A DNA stretch of 64,000 bases, taken from Vitellaria paradoxa (Eukaryota; Streptophyta; Magnoliopsida; Ericales; Sapotaceae). Positions within the stretch are counted from its first letter, which is position 1. Every line of letters starts with the position of its first letter. The notes below the pieces were generated by a model, which saw only the letters and a program-made list of their open reading frames with translations, was not told the origin of the DNA and searched no databases. This document shows, piece after piece, positions 22,886 to 35,214 of this stretch. The translations under genes and the position numbers were made by a program. The stretch covers positions 16,907,436-16,971,435 of the forward strand of contig CM034233.1 in NCBI GenBank assembly GCA_019916065.1, in the 5' to 3' direction.

Positions 22886-25048
22886 TCACTTTCTATGGCA
22901 GACGTCTCCCTCACAGGTCCATCCTTCACCCTTCGCTACGGGGTACTCATCCTTTGTTTTTTCATTTTTCTTGAGAGCACACTTTGGGTGGAGACTAAAG
23001 TCACAAGGATCGCAGTGAAAAGACCAACCATGGCCCATCTCGCTACACGCATCGCATTCATATCCCTGGAGACGAATCAGTCTGAGCTCGTGCTTCGCGT
23101 GGAGCTGGTGTCTCACTTTCTCAGGCCACCCCTTCACCGTTTCCTCAAGCCGTTTCTCCAATTTCTTCAAGTGCTCTTCGGTGAAGGGATAGGCTTCTGC
23201 GCCGTGGATCTGCAAGAGCTGCCTGGCTTGTGTTGTGAGGGTCGTCCCACTAGGTCCGATGGCTACAACAGCAGGGATTGCTTTGATTTGGAACCTGCGT
23301 TGGAGGGATGCCTTTCTGTCGTCGCCAAAAGGGAGGGCTAACCATGGCATGCTTGCAAAGTAGTCGTCAAAGGAGAATTGGTCGCGGTCACTGGAGATGT
23401 AAATCACTTCGAATGCGTTGTCCTTGGCTTTAATCTCCTCGTATATTTCAATAAATTTGGGTAGAAAAGCACGGCAGGGAGGACACCACTGAGCAGAGAA
23501 ATAGAGGAGAATGCTCTTTCCAACAAGTTCGGACACTGGGACCTAATCAATAAGAAAAAAGGGTAGTTTCACTAGCAAGGGTTTCCATACCAAAATATAA
23601 ATAACTCCCATCTTCACTTTCATCTTCCTAAGAAAGAAGTCAAATTGTCAATTACACTAACCTTGTAGAAACTACAAGTACATACCTTGGAGCCACTTTT
23701 TTCGATCACAAAATCTCTTTCACCAGAAACCAAAACTGATTCCAAAGCATGTGTTTCAAGTTTGGCCTTATCAATCTCAGCAAGCTCCGCAAGCTTCTCA
23801 GGCGTAAAAGGGTACGCTTCAACACCATGTTCTTCAATAACTTCCGTCACATTTGGATTTAGAGTCTTCCCATCTGGACCTATTATGACCAGTGTTGGAA
23901 GGGCTTTAGGCTCAAAGTATTGGGCAAGTTTTTGACAGCTCTTGTCGTTGAAAGGCAATGCTAACCAGGGCATACTGTCGAAACCTCGTTTGAAATTCTC
24001 CTCTTCATCGTCCAGAGAGACTAACACAATCTCAAAATTCTCGCCTCTTTCCTTGAGTTTCTTATAAAACTCCACAAGTTTTGGGTTAAATTCAAGGCAT
24101 CCTCTATGAACAGTAGCCGCGAAGTACAGGCCAACCATCTTCCCTTCAAGCTCCGAAACAGGAATCTGATAACAAACACATTAAAGGCCATTATCATTAT
24201 AACAACAATGAATTGATAAGCTCTCAACAGAAAGCAAGAAAACTATACCCAGAGAAGATATAGCAACTAATGGCATAAATAGTACCTCAACTCCACTGTT
24301 TGAAATCACAAAATCGCGAGATCTGGAAACCAAGATAGACCTCAAGGATTGTTCCATCTTGGCAGCCTCTTCTTCTCTCAAAGCATTGACTCTTTCGGGT
24401 GTAAATGGGTAACCTTTTGCACCATAATCTCCTATGATCCTAACCCCTTGATCAGTTGAAACCTTCCCATTCCCATCAAGGATCACAAGATTAGGAATAC
24501 TCCTAACTTTAAACAATTCCCTAAGGCGCTTTCTTGTCTCAGGATCAGAAAATGGAATGCCAAGCCATGGCATTTTCCCAAAGTAAGCATCAAACGCTTC
24601 ATCAGCCCTATCACTTGAGATGAACACAACTTCAAAGTCCTCTTTAGATGAGAGAGCTTCATAAACTTCCACCAGATTTGGGGTGAAACGGCGACAAGGA
24701 CCGCACCATGACCCAGAAAAATATAAACCCACTATCTTTCCCACCAGATTACTTATTTTAACCTGAAAAGATCAAATTGGATTGACATTTTACTGGTCTG
24801 TAAATCTGTATAGATATATAAATTATCTATTGAATATCACCGATTAACTGGGCAAAATCCAAAAATTCTTCCCTTGTATACAAAGATTACAAGCCTCAAA
24901 TCATTCATTTCATATGAAAAAATTCAGAGGAAAAGAAAATTGAAGTTCCATCTGTGTTGGGTACCTGGTCACCGTTGTTGCGGATGAGGAAATCCCTTTC
25001 TGATGAGGAAAGAACGGAGGCAAGATCAATTGTGATGTCCCTAGCCAT
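22886..25048 (-). CDS. NRX1: Nucleoredoxin (three thioredoxin-like modules plus C-terminal DC1/C1-like zinc motif)
   Basis: Thiol-disulfide oxidoreductase of the plant NRX1 type. Exons: 24965-25048, 24286-24762, 23686-24165 and 22886-23542; all are phase 0 (84, 477, 480, 657 nt), giving 565 residues, close to known NRX1 length. Module 1 (29-187) has WCGPC at 47-51. Module 2 (188-347) has no CxxC. Module 3 (from 348) has WCPPC at 366-370. The C-terminal Cys/His motif (about 495-540) reads YECDACSEMGHGWSFHC then CDFSLHPKCAL. The ATG at 25048 is the first in frame. A TATA-like sequence lies near 25162-25168 upstream. It is the downstream member of a tandem pair with the gene at 26405-29801. Confidence 0.95.
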
Positions 25049-26404
25049 AGCTTCTTCAACCCAGATTTTCTCGAATCGAATTGCTTGATGTTGTTGCACC
25101 TATAGTATTCCGACGCTTTTTCGCCGTTGCTGTCTCTGTCGAATTCGATCTTCCTTGTACATATATACAGAGTTGTCGATAGAGGGAGGAAAGAAGACGA
25201 CGACTATTGGGCGGTCAACATGGACAAGCGAGAATCGCCCCGCTGTGAATCAGCCGCGTTGGCCTTTTTATCCGTTGGCAATGGTAGTTTAAGCATTTTA
25301 AAGACCGCAGCTTTTTCAATTTTCTTGTGCCTTTTTTGTATGACAAGGATTAGTTTGGTGGCGTGCTTCCTAAACCAAAATTGAATGTGATGCTAAAATG
25401 ACATCACAAGAAACTGCTCCCCACCAATTAAAATAAAAAAAATATGATAAAAATATATTTGTAAAATATAATCTAGCCAGTTTTTTCCTAACAGATTTTT
25501 AAAATATAATAAGAAAATATTTTTTTATTTTACAAATTCTTTATTTCACAATAAACAATTTTAGCTTTTCTAAACTGTTCGCTGCAATATTTTTTTATGC
25601 ATTAATTGATAAAAAAAATCAATATTTATGGACGAAAGAAAGAAAAGGGTGTCGGAGAAAACAACCGTTAATAACAATTTTTTTTATATTTTCTTTAGAC
25701 ATTTTTTATTATTTTTAATAAAAAAAATAATAACACGTCTAAAACTCCTGAACATAAAATAAAATAACATTTAAAACGTTGCTTCCGAAGCCTTAGGTGT
25801 TAAAGCAAGCTCCCACGAAACCTTCATTTTTCACATGGCTTTCGTTTTCGTGTGATTAACAAGTTTTACCTACCCTTCTGCGTCCAGCTCGTCGCCTACT
25901 GGCTAATCTAATCTTGTGCTATTAAAGTATTATTTTGACTTATATAAAGAAATACTAAAAAGATTACAACATGCTGTAAGTTTTGATTCCTGTTGAATTT
26001 TGTAGATTCCCATGATTATGATTATAAATGCATTTAGAGTAGTAAAAAATTAATAAAAACTGTAATTTCATAATTCGTGAGTAAGATAAAAAGATATATT
26101 TTTTTTTTTTTACAAAATTTTGATTTTTTTAATAAAATTCGGAGTTTATAATACATTAGAGTTCATTTCAAACATAAACTTATCAGAGTAACAGAAAAGG
26201 TTTTTCTAAAGTAATAATTGCACTGATTGTCCATAATTACACAGAGAGAGGAAATGAAAGTGACAGACATACACTCCTTCAAAGCTTAAACTGGAATTAC
26301 TCGCCAAACCTTATTATACAATACAATAGGAGGTAGGAACCATACTGATGAGAGTAAAATGCAAGGCTGAAACTGTCAACGGGCTATTTAAAAAAACAAC
26401 TCAC
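25049..26404. other. Intergenic between the two nucleoredoxin genes
   Basis: About 1.36 kb. The left part is the promoter and 5' leader of the downstream nucleoredoxin; the rest is AT-rich with T and A runs, and the last 100-200 bp should hold the upstream gene's 3' UTR. No further gene seen. Confidence 0.6.
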
Positions 26405-29400
26405 TTAGGCTTTAAAACAGACATCTCCATCACAAACCCATCCTTCTCCGGGCTTTTTCCCCCCCTCCACGTCCTCTTCAGCATCACCTTTGCTTCCCAC
26501 AGCTTCTTCCATAGCACACTTTGGATGCAGATCAAACTCACACTCTTCGCAATGGAATGACCATAGCTTTCCCGCTCCATCACAGCCATCGCACAAATAC
26601 TCCTCGTATCGCGTTAGAACGAGTTCATGTCCATGGAGCGAGTGATTCACCTTCTGAGGCCAGCCCTTTGCCATCTCCTCATGCTGTGCCTCAATCTCTT
26701 TCAGTCGTTCCTCGGTGAAGGGATAAGCATCGGCTCCGTGGTACATTATAAGCTCTCTAGCTTCTGTCGTCACAGTCCGGCCAGTTGGCCCGAGCGCGAC
26801 AAGCATAGGAATTCCACTGACATCAAAATAGCGTTCCAGCGATGTCTGCCTCTCGTCTCCGAAGGGAAGTGCCAGCCATGGCATGATAGCGAAAAATTCC
26901 TCAAATGAGGCTTGGTCCCGGTCACCAGAGATGAAAATGACTTCAAAGGCGTCGTCCTTCGCCTTAATTTGGTGATATGCTTCAACAAGCTTTGGTAGGA
27001 GGGCACGGCAGGGATAAGACCAGTGTGCTGAGAAGTAGAGGAGGATATTTTTCCCAACAAGATCAGAAATAGGAACCTGAAAGGAATTTCTTATCATTGA
27101 TGATCAGCAGTAGCTCAAAAATAATAATAATAATAATAATTGGCATTTTGTAACATCTGATGATCAAGCTAAATTATACCTCGAGTCCATCTCTGCCTAT
27201 TACAAAATTGTGATCTCCCGAGACCAAAATTGATTCCAGTGTCTGCAATTCCCGTTTTGCCTTCTCTATCTCCTCAAGCTCAGCAAGCCTTGCTGGTGTA
27301 AAAGGGTACGCCTCGGCGCCATGCTCCTCAATGATCTCGACAACATCAGGATGAAGAGTCTTCCCATCTGGACCAATAATAGCCAATGCAGGTATTGTTG
27401 AAAGCTCAAAGTACCGAGCCAGCTTAAGACAACTCTCGTCTTTGAAGGGTAGCGAGAGCCAAGGCATCCCACCGAGGCTTTGGTTGAAGGATTCTTCCTC
27501 GTCGTCAACGGGTATCATAACAACCTCAAAATTCTCCCCCTTTGCCTTCAATTCCTCATAAACTCCAACGAGTTTTGGAGTAAAATCAAGACAATTGTCG
27601 TACGAAGACAATGAAAAATACAGGCCTATGGTCTTCCCTTCAAGCTTAGAGACTGGTACCTTCTGTTTGTACAACGAACAAGCAAAGAATATATTCAGTA
27701 TAAGGGAGAAGCTTAAGGATATGTTTCAATATTTGACCTCTGAGCAATCGTAACCCAATAACTCACCTCCTTCCCATTTGTTGAGATGACAAAGTCACGG
27801 GAACGTGAGACTAGGATAGATTTCAAGGATTGTTCCCTCCTTGCTGCCTCTTCCTGTCCCTTAATTTCTTTGATCCTTTCAGAGGTGAATGGATGCGCAT
27901 CGACTCCATAATCCCGAATGATGTCAACTCCTTCCTTTGTCAAAACCTTCCCACTTTCGTCAAGGATTACAAGGTGAGGTATACCCATCACCTCAAATAA
28001 TTCATCCAAGCGGTCGCGCGTGTCTGAATCAGAAAATGGGATGGCAAGCCATGGCATCTTCGAAAAGTACCCAGCAAATGCCTGATCGTCTTCATCACCG
28101 GAGATGAACACAATCTCAAAATCACAATTTGGGGCCAGTTCATCGTAAACTTTCGCTAGATTTGGGGTGAATCGTCGACATGGACCGCACCACGATGCTG
28201 AAAAATATAATCCGACCGTTTTCCCCTTCAGGCTGGCAATTTTGACCTGCATTGTTCAGAATTTTACCATATACATTTATTTTTCAACTTGGAATAATAT
28301 AGGAACTATGATATAATCATTTAAGCAATACATTTTCTCTACCGTTGAATGCAAATCCAGTTGATTCACTCTATCCCAAGATGGAAATAAATGAAATTAT
28401 TGAGAGAAAATTTGGAAGAATTGGTCCAATTACTACACACTTAACAAGACTCCTCGGCGTTTATTAATTCCAACGTTTTAGATCAGCAAAACTTCAGACG
28501 TCAAAGTATTATTTACTGCCACCACTATCTACCGACAGAGATATACACACGGCCACGAGGCAATTTTTAAGAAGTCACCACTGGCATTTTTGGTCCATAA
28601 CTCGAGAAGTAACCAGGAGTATGTAGATTTGGTTCATTCTTACAAGAAAAACACACACACAAACATCAATATAGAGATAACCCAAAAACAACACAAACTT
28701 CTGTGGAAATATACCAATTTCTATAAGAGTAAACTGTACTTATCAAATTCGTACTTTATCTCTAATCACACTTGGTCCTTATACTTAAAATTGTCTCACT
28801 TTATTCTTAGAGTGTATTTTTATATCGAAAATTTAAAGAGAAAAAAGAAAAAAAGTAAGAAAAAGGAAAAGGAAAAAAGAAAAGAAATATAAAATCTTAA
28901 ACGCATAATTTTACTTGAATACATTAAAAAAATAAATAAATATCATTTATCTATAAATTAATTTTCTAATTTAATTATTTTTAATTTGTCGAATCTCATG
29001 CTGTTTTCATTTTCATTTTTCATCACAAACCAAACATGAAGAATGATTTTGAATCCTTAATATTTTTTTCTTTTTTCCTTTAACAAATTATCGATCCAAC
29101 CACAACGCCTTAATTTCTCTCACTTTGTCTCATTATATCAATTTTATTGACAAAAAATATCACATACATATTGTATGCAATAAACACTTTCATTTTCTAT
29201 CATTTCTTTAACGATAATTGATGGAAAAGTTAAATCAAAACAACTTAATTTAACGATAATTAACAAAAATGATAAAGTAAAACAATTTAAAACTACATAT
29301 GTAAATTGAAATGATTTAAGTCACCTCCTCAAATAAGATTGATTGTAAAGTACAAAAGTTATTTAAGTGTAATTTACTCTTCTCTAAATATGCTAATCTA

Positions 29401-29801
29401 ATTGCCATAACGTAATAGCAATACATCAGATTATTGAACTTTTCCAATTCCCTTTTCATGGCAGATTTTCTACGAAACAGACAAAATTCTGCAACAAAGA
29501 ACTAAACGACACCAGTAAAAATATATGCATAAAATTGCGTAGAGGTCCTTTCTTTTTCATGAAAAAAATATATATATAAATAAATAAACAAATAAAGAAG
29601 ACAAAAACCTCAGCTAATAACTGCGATAGAAGTACATGACTCATATATATAACTGTAAGTAACAAGGGATTTTTTTACCTGATCGCCATTGTTACGAATG
29701 AGGAAGTCCCTCTCGGGGGATGGAAGAAGAGACTGAAGATCATGCTTTTCGTCGCAGTTGTTATGCTCTGCAACGCCAACGCCATCGCCGCGACACTCCA
29801 T
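26405..29801 (-). CDS. Nucleoredoxin paralogue with degenerate third active site
   Basis: Tandem paralogue of the preceding nucleoredoxin. Exons: 29679-29801, 27767-28246, 27180-27662 and 26405-27076; all are multiples of three (123, 480, 483, 672 nt), giving 585 residues. Module 1 has WCGPC at 60-64. Module 2 has SSYDNC in place of a CxxC. Module 3 has WSYPC at 381-385, so its first catalytic Cys is Ser. The C-terminal zinc-type motif is kept (YLCDGCDGAGKLWSFHC, CEFDLHPKCAM). The N-terminus is 13 residues longer than in the neighbour. The reading frame is intact, so it is probably expressed, with only the first module able to act as a dithiol oxidoreductase. Intron 1 (about 1.4 kb) carries a transposon at 28727-29379. 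Confidence 0.93.
28727..29379. mobile_element. Non-autonomous DNA transposon in nucleoredoxin intron (8-bp TSD)
   Basis: A 653-bp element. The left end is GAGTAAACTGTACTTATCAA; the right end inverted is GAGTAAATTACACTTAAATA, and pairing continues to GTACTTT. Flanks TTCTATAA (28719-28726) and TTCTCTAA (29380-29387) match at 7 of 8 positions, pointing to a hAT-like insertion. There is no transposase. Confidence 0.65.
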
Positions 29802-32463
29802 TAGTTCTCAGCTCTCAATCTAATTAAATCTGACCGCTGAGACGAACACGAGAAGTGAGATTATGGGCAGAGCTTCGATTCCACTATGTACATGTATTTA
29901 TGGACCTCGACACTTTCTTTATTTCTCGCTTTTTTTCTTTTCTTTCTTTTTGGCTGTGGAATTTTCTTCAGGACGAAGAAATGCTTGGAGTCCGCGTGTG
30001 GACAACGTCGGACGAATCACAAAAATTCGCTGGCGACATATTATCATATCCCTATTATGCATGGAGTCAGCTCGTGGCGTTCCACTGAGTTTAACACACG
30101 CATATTTATATTGGACGCTGTCACGCACGCACATTTGTTTTGGCCATTGCGTGCAGGGCGACACAGGATTTGAGACTGTTTTGAGCTAAACGAAGAATTT
30201 ATTCGTGGAGCGTCAGTTACGTTAAAAAAATTTAGAAAAATTTTGAATTAATTAAATTTTTTCACAATATTTAAATTATTCTTTTTCGTTTTATATAAAT
30301 CAAGTTACCCGGATTATAGGGCCCAAGAGCAATGCTGCGTCCGCCCAGATTGGTCTCTGGTTTGGAAGGATAAGCTTCGGCATCCATTTGCACATTTATC
30401 AAATTTTTTTTTTTTTTTATATATACCTTTCTTTTAATCAAAATTTAATTTTTTTTTTATGTTGAGTAAAAAATACTAGCATTTCTCATCACTACGTGAA
30501 TTTTTTTATTTAAAAATATTTTTTGTAAGTATAAATAACATGCATAAAAACTATTAAATAAAAAGTCAAATTTTGGCCAAAAAATTATATGAAAAAAGCA
30601 AAAAAAAATCAAAGCTAATAAGGATGTAAAGGGGTAGGATACATACCCAATTAACAATTATCATTACTAAATTTGTTTATTTTCTATTTAACATTATAAA
30701 TGTTCCAAACCCATTTATTTTTTAATTAGAATTTCAAACATATCCCGTCTTAAAATCCATCAAACCCTTGTTAAGTACAATTAGTTAGATTACGTGGGAG
30801 TCATTTTGAGAAAAGTAGTTAAATACCGATTTAAAATAAAAAATAAGTAATATTACATTATAAAATTTATATAGATACTCAAAAAAAATAAATATTTGTC
30901 TATAATAACAACCTGCAACCAATACTATACTAAAAAACTCATCACATAAACATGACTTCTACAATTTTAAGTTTTCATAAATCCATAAGGTAAGTTAATA
31001 TAATTATCTCAAACATCAGGAAAATTATCTCAAACAAGTTGAACACACACATGTATAACAAAAAAAAAAATATTTGTATCAAGTTTCAAATTTATTTAAA
31101 ATTTAAACAAGTTAAACATATTTTGGAAATTATCAGGCTTTCAAATCAATATTACATTTTATATAAATATATACTATAGTTTTTTTTTTAAAGGTAAAGT
31201 TTTTTTTTTTTTATAAGGGGGAGAGAGAAGACTGGAACTTGAGTTATGAGCAGGAAAGAGAGACTCTTAACCACTGAGTTACAAGTCATACTCAAATATA
31301 TACTATAATATATCAAAAGGTATCTGGTAGGTATTTTACGAGTACCAAGTATTAGATATTCTATAAATATAAACGGGTATCGGGTACTTGTAGGTCAATT
31401 TCAAATCCATCCCAAATCCACATAAATATTAAATTTCAATTTCAAACATGTCTAAATCCTAATAAAGAATTTTCCAACAAATTTTTAACAGATTTGATCA
31501 GATCAAATATCCTATTATACTCGTTTCATTGAAATCCCTAAGAGTTGATTATTTCCATACCATCCCCTTCTTAATGGTTGTTTAGTGTTTATATGTCATT
31601 GTAGGGTGAACTTGTTAGGTAAGTGAAAAGTTGAGGTGTCAACATTATAAGTGTAATTGTTTAATTTTTTTTTTTTTAAATTTTAAACTGTGATAGTCCG
31701 AATTTTAAAATTTATAATAAATAAATTTTGGTAATTATATTTTATTTTGTATAATAATTGAAATTTTTATTCTTTTTAAATATTTTTATTTAATTTTGTG
31801 ATTATATTCATTATGGTGATAATTCATAAAGTTGAGGATTTAAATTTTCTTGGAATGACAAAAACTCTTCAAAGAAATTGTGAATTTAAATCCATTTTGT
31901 GTGAGAGTTTAATGTGAATTTGTCAAACTTTTCATCCAAACAATCGTTAACTAATTTACCTATATGGTTCAAGCCAAATCGTTAGCCCATGAACCAACCC
32001 ATTGTTCAACTCATCCCTAACTTGTCCCAATTCAACTCATCTTACCACTTACAAAGTTGACTGGTATAGTGATGAAGGTGAACAATTTGGACAAAGGTGG
32101 AGTATTTTTGTGATAACCCCAAATTTTATTCTTTCAATATACTTATTATTTTTAATAAATAATAATAATAATAATAATTAATTAAATTGAATAGTTACAA
32201 TTTTCCTTGGCCAAACATGACCTAATGAAGAGATGCTTGGGGAATTATGGCTACTGGACGCGTGGCCAAAACAAAAAAAAAAATCATTTGGCCGAAAGCC
32301 ACCTGGAGCCTCACATGTATATATATATATGATATATATAAGTGGAGCTTGATGATTGGATAACAAAAAAGAGGGGCGGGGGAACGAGGGACACGCGGCC
32401 CATTTGAGCCACGCTTCCCCATTTCATTGTGCCAGAAGCTCCTCCTACAAGTATTATTATAAT
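29802..32463. other. Gene-free AT-rich stretch
   Basis: The first few hundred bases hold the promoter of the nucleoredoxin paralogue. The rest is AT-rich. At about 31215-31290 the text (ACTCTTAACCACTGAGTTACAAG) resembles a tRNA-derived or retroposed piece after a T run, which is a weak call. An (ATA)n tract lies at about 32156-32178. No gene seen. Confidence 0.5.
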
Positions 32464-33093
32464 TAGGAGTGTTATAAAAAATCGAAAAACCGGATGGGCT
32501 GAAAAAATCGGAACGAGTCGAATTTTGTAAATCAATTTTTTAAAATTTGGTTTAGTTTCAATTTAAAAAATTTTAATTTTTTTAAATTGGTTTGGTTTCC
32601 AGTTTTGATAGCTTTAAAACCGAATTAGACCAGATCGAACCGATTATAATACAAGTGTGTAGTAAAATATAGTGGTTGGAACTCGAACTCAAGATCCCAA
32701 AGTTTCAAGTGATGACTTTATTACTGGACAACACTCACCAATTACTTACAATGTCACAGTGGAGAAAATTGGGCCTTAACTGGAAATTAGGTTAGAGGTG
32801 AAAATGTTTTTTGAGTTCGTAATAGGATTGAAAGCCACATTAATGTAATTTTTATAAGTTTTTTAATATATTGAACTAGAATTAAATTTTTTTATATTGG
32901 GCTTGGCTTAAAATTGTAGCCTACAATGGAAATCGGATTGAAACTAGAACCGAATGGAAACCGGACCGAAACCGATTGAACCGAAACCGAATTATATCAA
33001 CCGGTTCCAGTTTTAAAAATTTCCAAACTGAAAATCTAATCCGATCCCATAAATAACCCAAAATCGAACCAAACTAAACCGGTATCACCCCTA
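32464..33093. mobile_element. hAT-type non-autonomous element with AACCGAA-rich arms
   Basis: A 630-bp element with ends TAGGAGTG and, inverted, TAGGGGTG. A perfect 8-bp target duplication ATTATAAT flanks it (32456-32463 and 33094-33101). The arms carry repeated ACCGAA/TTCGGT-type strings. No transposase frame. The perfect duplication suggests a fairly recent insertion. Confidence 0.8.
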
Positions 33094-33186
33094 ATTATAA
33101 TGATGAGGGGTTGTTTAGCCTGGCAAGTGGCCTCTTTGGGATCCGCCACATGGCTTGAGATACACACACACACACATATATAAATA

Positions 33187-33212
33187 CTAGGTATTGCTTG
33201 TGCCAATGGCAC
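33187..33212 (-). mobile_element. Helitron-like 3' terminus
   Basis: Read on the minus strand, a hairpin GTGCCATTGGCAC (33200-33212) is followed by 9 nt and then CTAG (33187-33190), with T outside. That is the Helitron 3' end pattern (hairpin, about 10 nt, CTRR, insertion at A/T). The element would extend to higher coordinates; its 5' TC end was not identified. Confidence 0.4.
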
Positions 33213-34152
33213 GAAAGCATAATTTTACTTGTTTAATTAATGTTTGGAAGAATCGAAAAAATAAATTAATTAATTAAAGTTAAAAAATAAAAATATTACT
33301 TTTTTCATTCATTTTTTATCTAAATAGATAATTTTTACTTAAATAGATATGAATTTTTAATTTTTTTAAATGCGATTAATATATTTAAAAATTATAACTT
33401 TAAAAAAAATAATTTTTAGTAAAAATAAGACAAAAAAAAGCTTAAAAAATTTTAAGACTAAATTAGGCGATGGGTGTTCGTGTTTTGCATGGGCATTCGT
33501 TAGTAAATACACATGCAAAGCATGGATCGCTTATCTTTTAATTTGGTTATAAGATTTTTTTTTTTTCAAAATATGTAGTTTTTAACTATACTAACTTTTA
33601 ATGAATTTTTTAATTTTTTAATGATTAACACGTGTAAAATTTAAAATTAATAAAAAATATACAAAATGAAAAAAATAAAAAAAATTTTGTAATCACATTT
33701 TAAAAAAATAAAAATAATTTTGTAATCATATTTTAAAAAGTAATTGAAAAGATAACTAAAATGGGGAGGAAAAAAAAATAATTCTGAAGTAGCTTGTATT
33801 TTTATATAAAGCGACAGAGAAGACAATTAAATAAATTCAACAGTTAAAAATATACCAAATTTAAATTCGTTAAAATTAATGGTGTCAAAATACATGTACT
33901 TAAAATTAATTATTAATTTTTTTTAAAAGTTATTTCAAACACGAACAGCCCATTCAAGTAATTATTAATTATTTATTTATTTAAAAAAAACTTCCCATTC
34001 AAATAAAAAACTCAATTTACTTTTAAAAGAAAAAAAAAAACACTTAACTTCCCCACCCCCAACAAACCCAACCCCTTTCTCTCCCTCTCTATCCCTCCCC
34101 CAACCCTTTTTCTCTCTCTCTCTCTCTCTTCCTCATCTCTAACACGCACAAC

Positions 34153-34642
34153 TAAGGGTGGAAACGAACCGATCTGTTTGTGAGCTATTCGAGCTCGGTT
34201 CGAAAAAAGCTCGGTTCGAAAAAAGCTCGGCTCGAGCTTGATTCGTGAGTTAAACGAGCTCGAACCGAACTTGATTTTTGGCTCGTTTTAGATTCGAGCT
34301 CGAACTCGAGCCTACAAAAACTCAGCTCGAAAGTTCGCGAGTAAGATCGGTTAGAATAATATATATTTTTTTAATAATATTTTTATTATATTTTTTAAAT
34401 CAAAACGATGTCGTTTTGGTTTAATCGAACTATTCGCGAGTCTAATCGAGCCTAAATCCTTCTTTATCGAACCGAGCTCGAGTCTACATAAAAACTCGAA
34501 TCGAGCTCGAGCTCAGTATAATGCGTATGGGTGGAAACGAGCCGAGCCGAGCCGAGCTTGTCGAGCTCGAGCTCAGTATGATGCATATGGGTGGAAACGA
34601 GCCGAGCCGAGCTTTAGCAAGCTCGGCTCGTTTCCACCCATA
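34153..34642. mobile_element. hAT-type element with internal copies of its own terminus
   Basis: A 490-bp element with ends TAAGGGTGGAAACGA and, inverted, TATGGGTGGAAACGAGCC. A perfect 8-bp duplication CGCACAAC lies at 34145-34152 and 34643-34650. Two direct tandem copies of ATGGGTGGAAACGAGCCGAG, with CGAGCTCGAGCTCAGTAT before each, lie just inside the right end. GAGCTC/CTCGAG-rich arms; no transposase. Confidence 0.8.
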
Positions 34643-35214
34643 CGCACAACCCCCTTCCCTCTCTCTCTCCATCCCTCCCCCAACCCCCCTTTCTCTCTCT
34701 CTCTCCTTTCTCTCTGACACGCACAACCCTTGCTCTTTCTCTCCCTCTCACTCGCCTTCCCTCCCAAGCATACCTCACACTCGAAAGTGGGGGGCAGCAG
34801 TAGTTAAAAACAGCATCGCTTTTGGCAAAATGGCAGCGTTTAAAAGAGGCGGGGCAGCAGTAGTCTACACACAAAGCACAAAAAAAAAAAAAAAAAAAAA
34901 AAAATCTAGGACGGTAGAGGACAAAAACAAAAAATACATTTTTAGTTAATTTAGTTTAATATTTTTTATTTTCCGTATTTTGATATTTTCTTATTTTGTG
35001 TTAAAAATGCTCAAAATGATTTTTTATCATTTTTCATTTTATGTATAAATTTATTTTCTATTTTCTAAAATAAATTTTGAAAATGCAAATAACTAAATGC
35101 GTTTTGAACTGTTTTCCTTATCTTAGAAAACACAAAATGAAAAATAAATTCAAAATAGGTATATCAAATCACACTTAACTTTTTAGAAGTTAGTTTTTTA
35201 TTTTTTATTAATTT

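Noticed and set aside
22895..23341. 148-codon plus-strand frame
   Set aside because: Shadow of nucleoredoxin exon 4.
34521..34949. 142-codon frame on the plus strand
   Set aside because: It is the hAT arm, CT repeats and an A run read through. The Ser/Pro/Lys composition follows from simple repeats.
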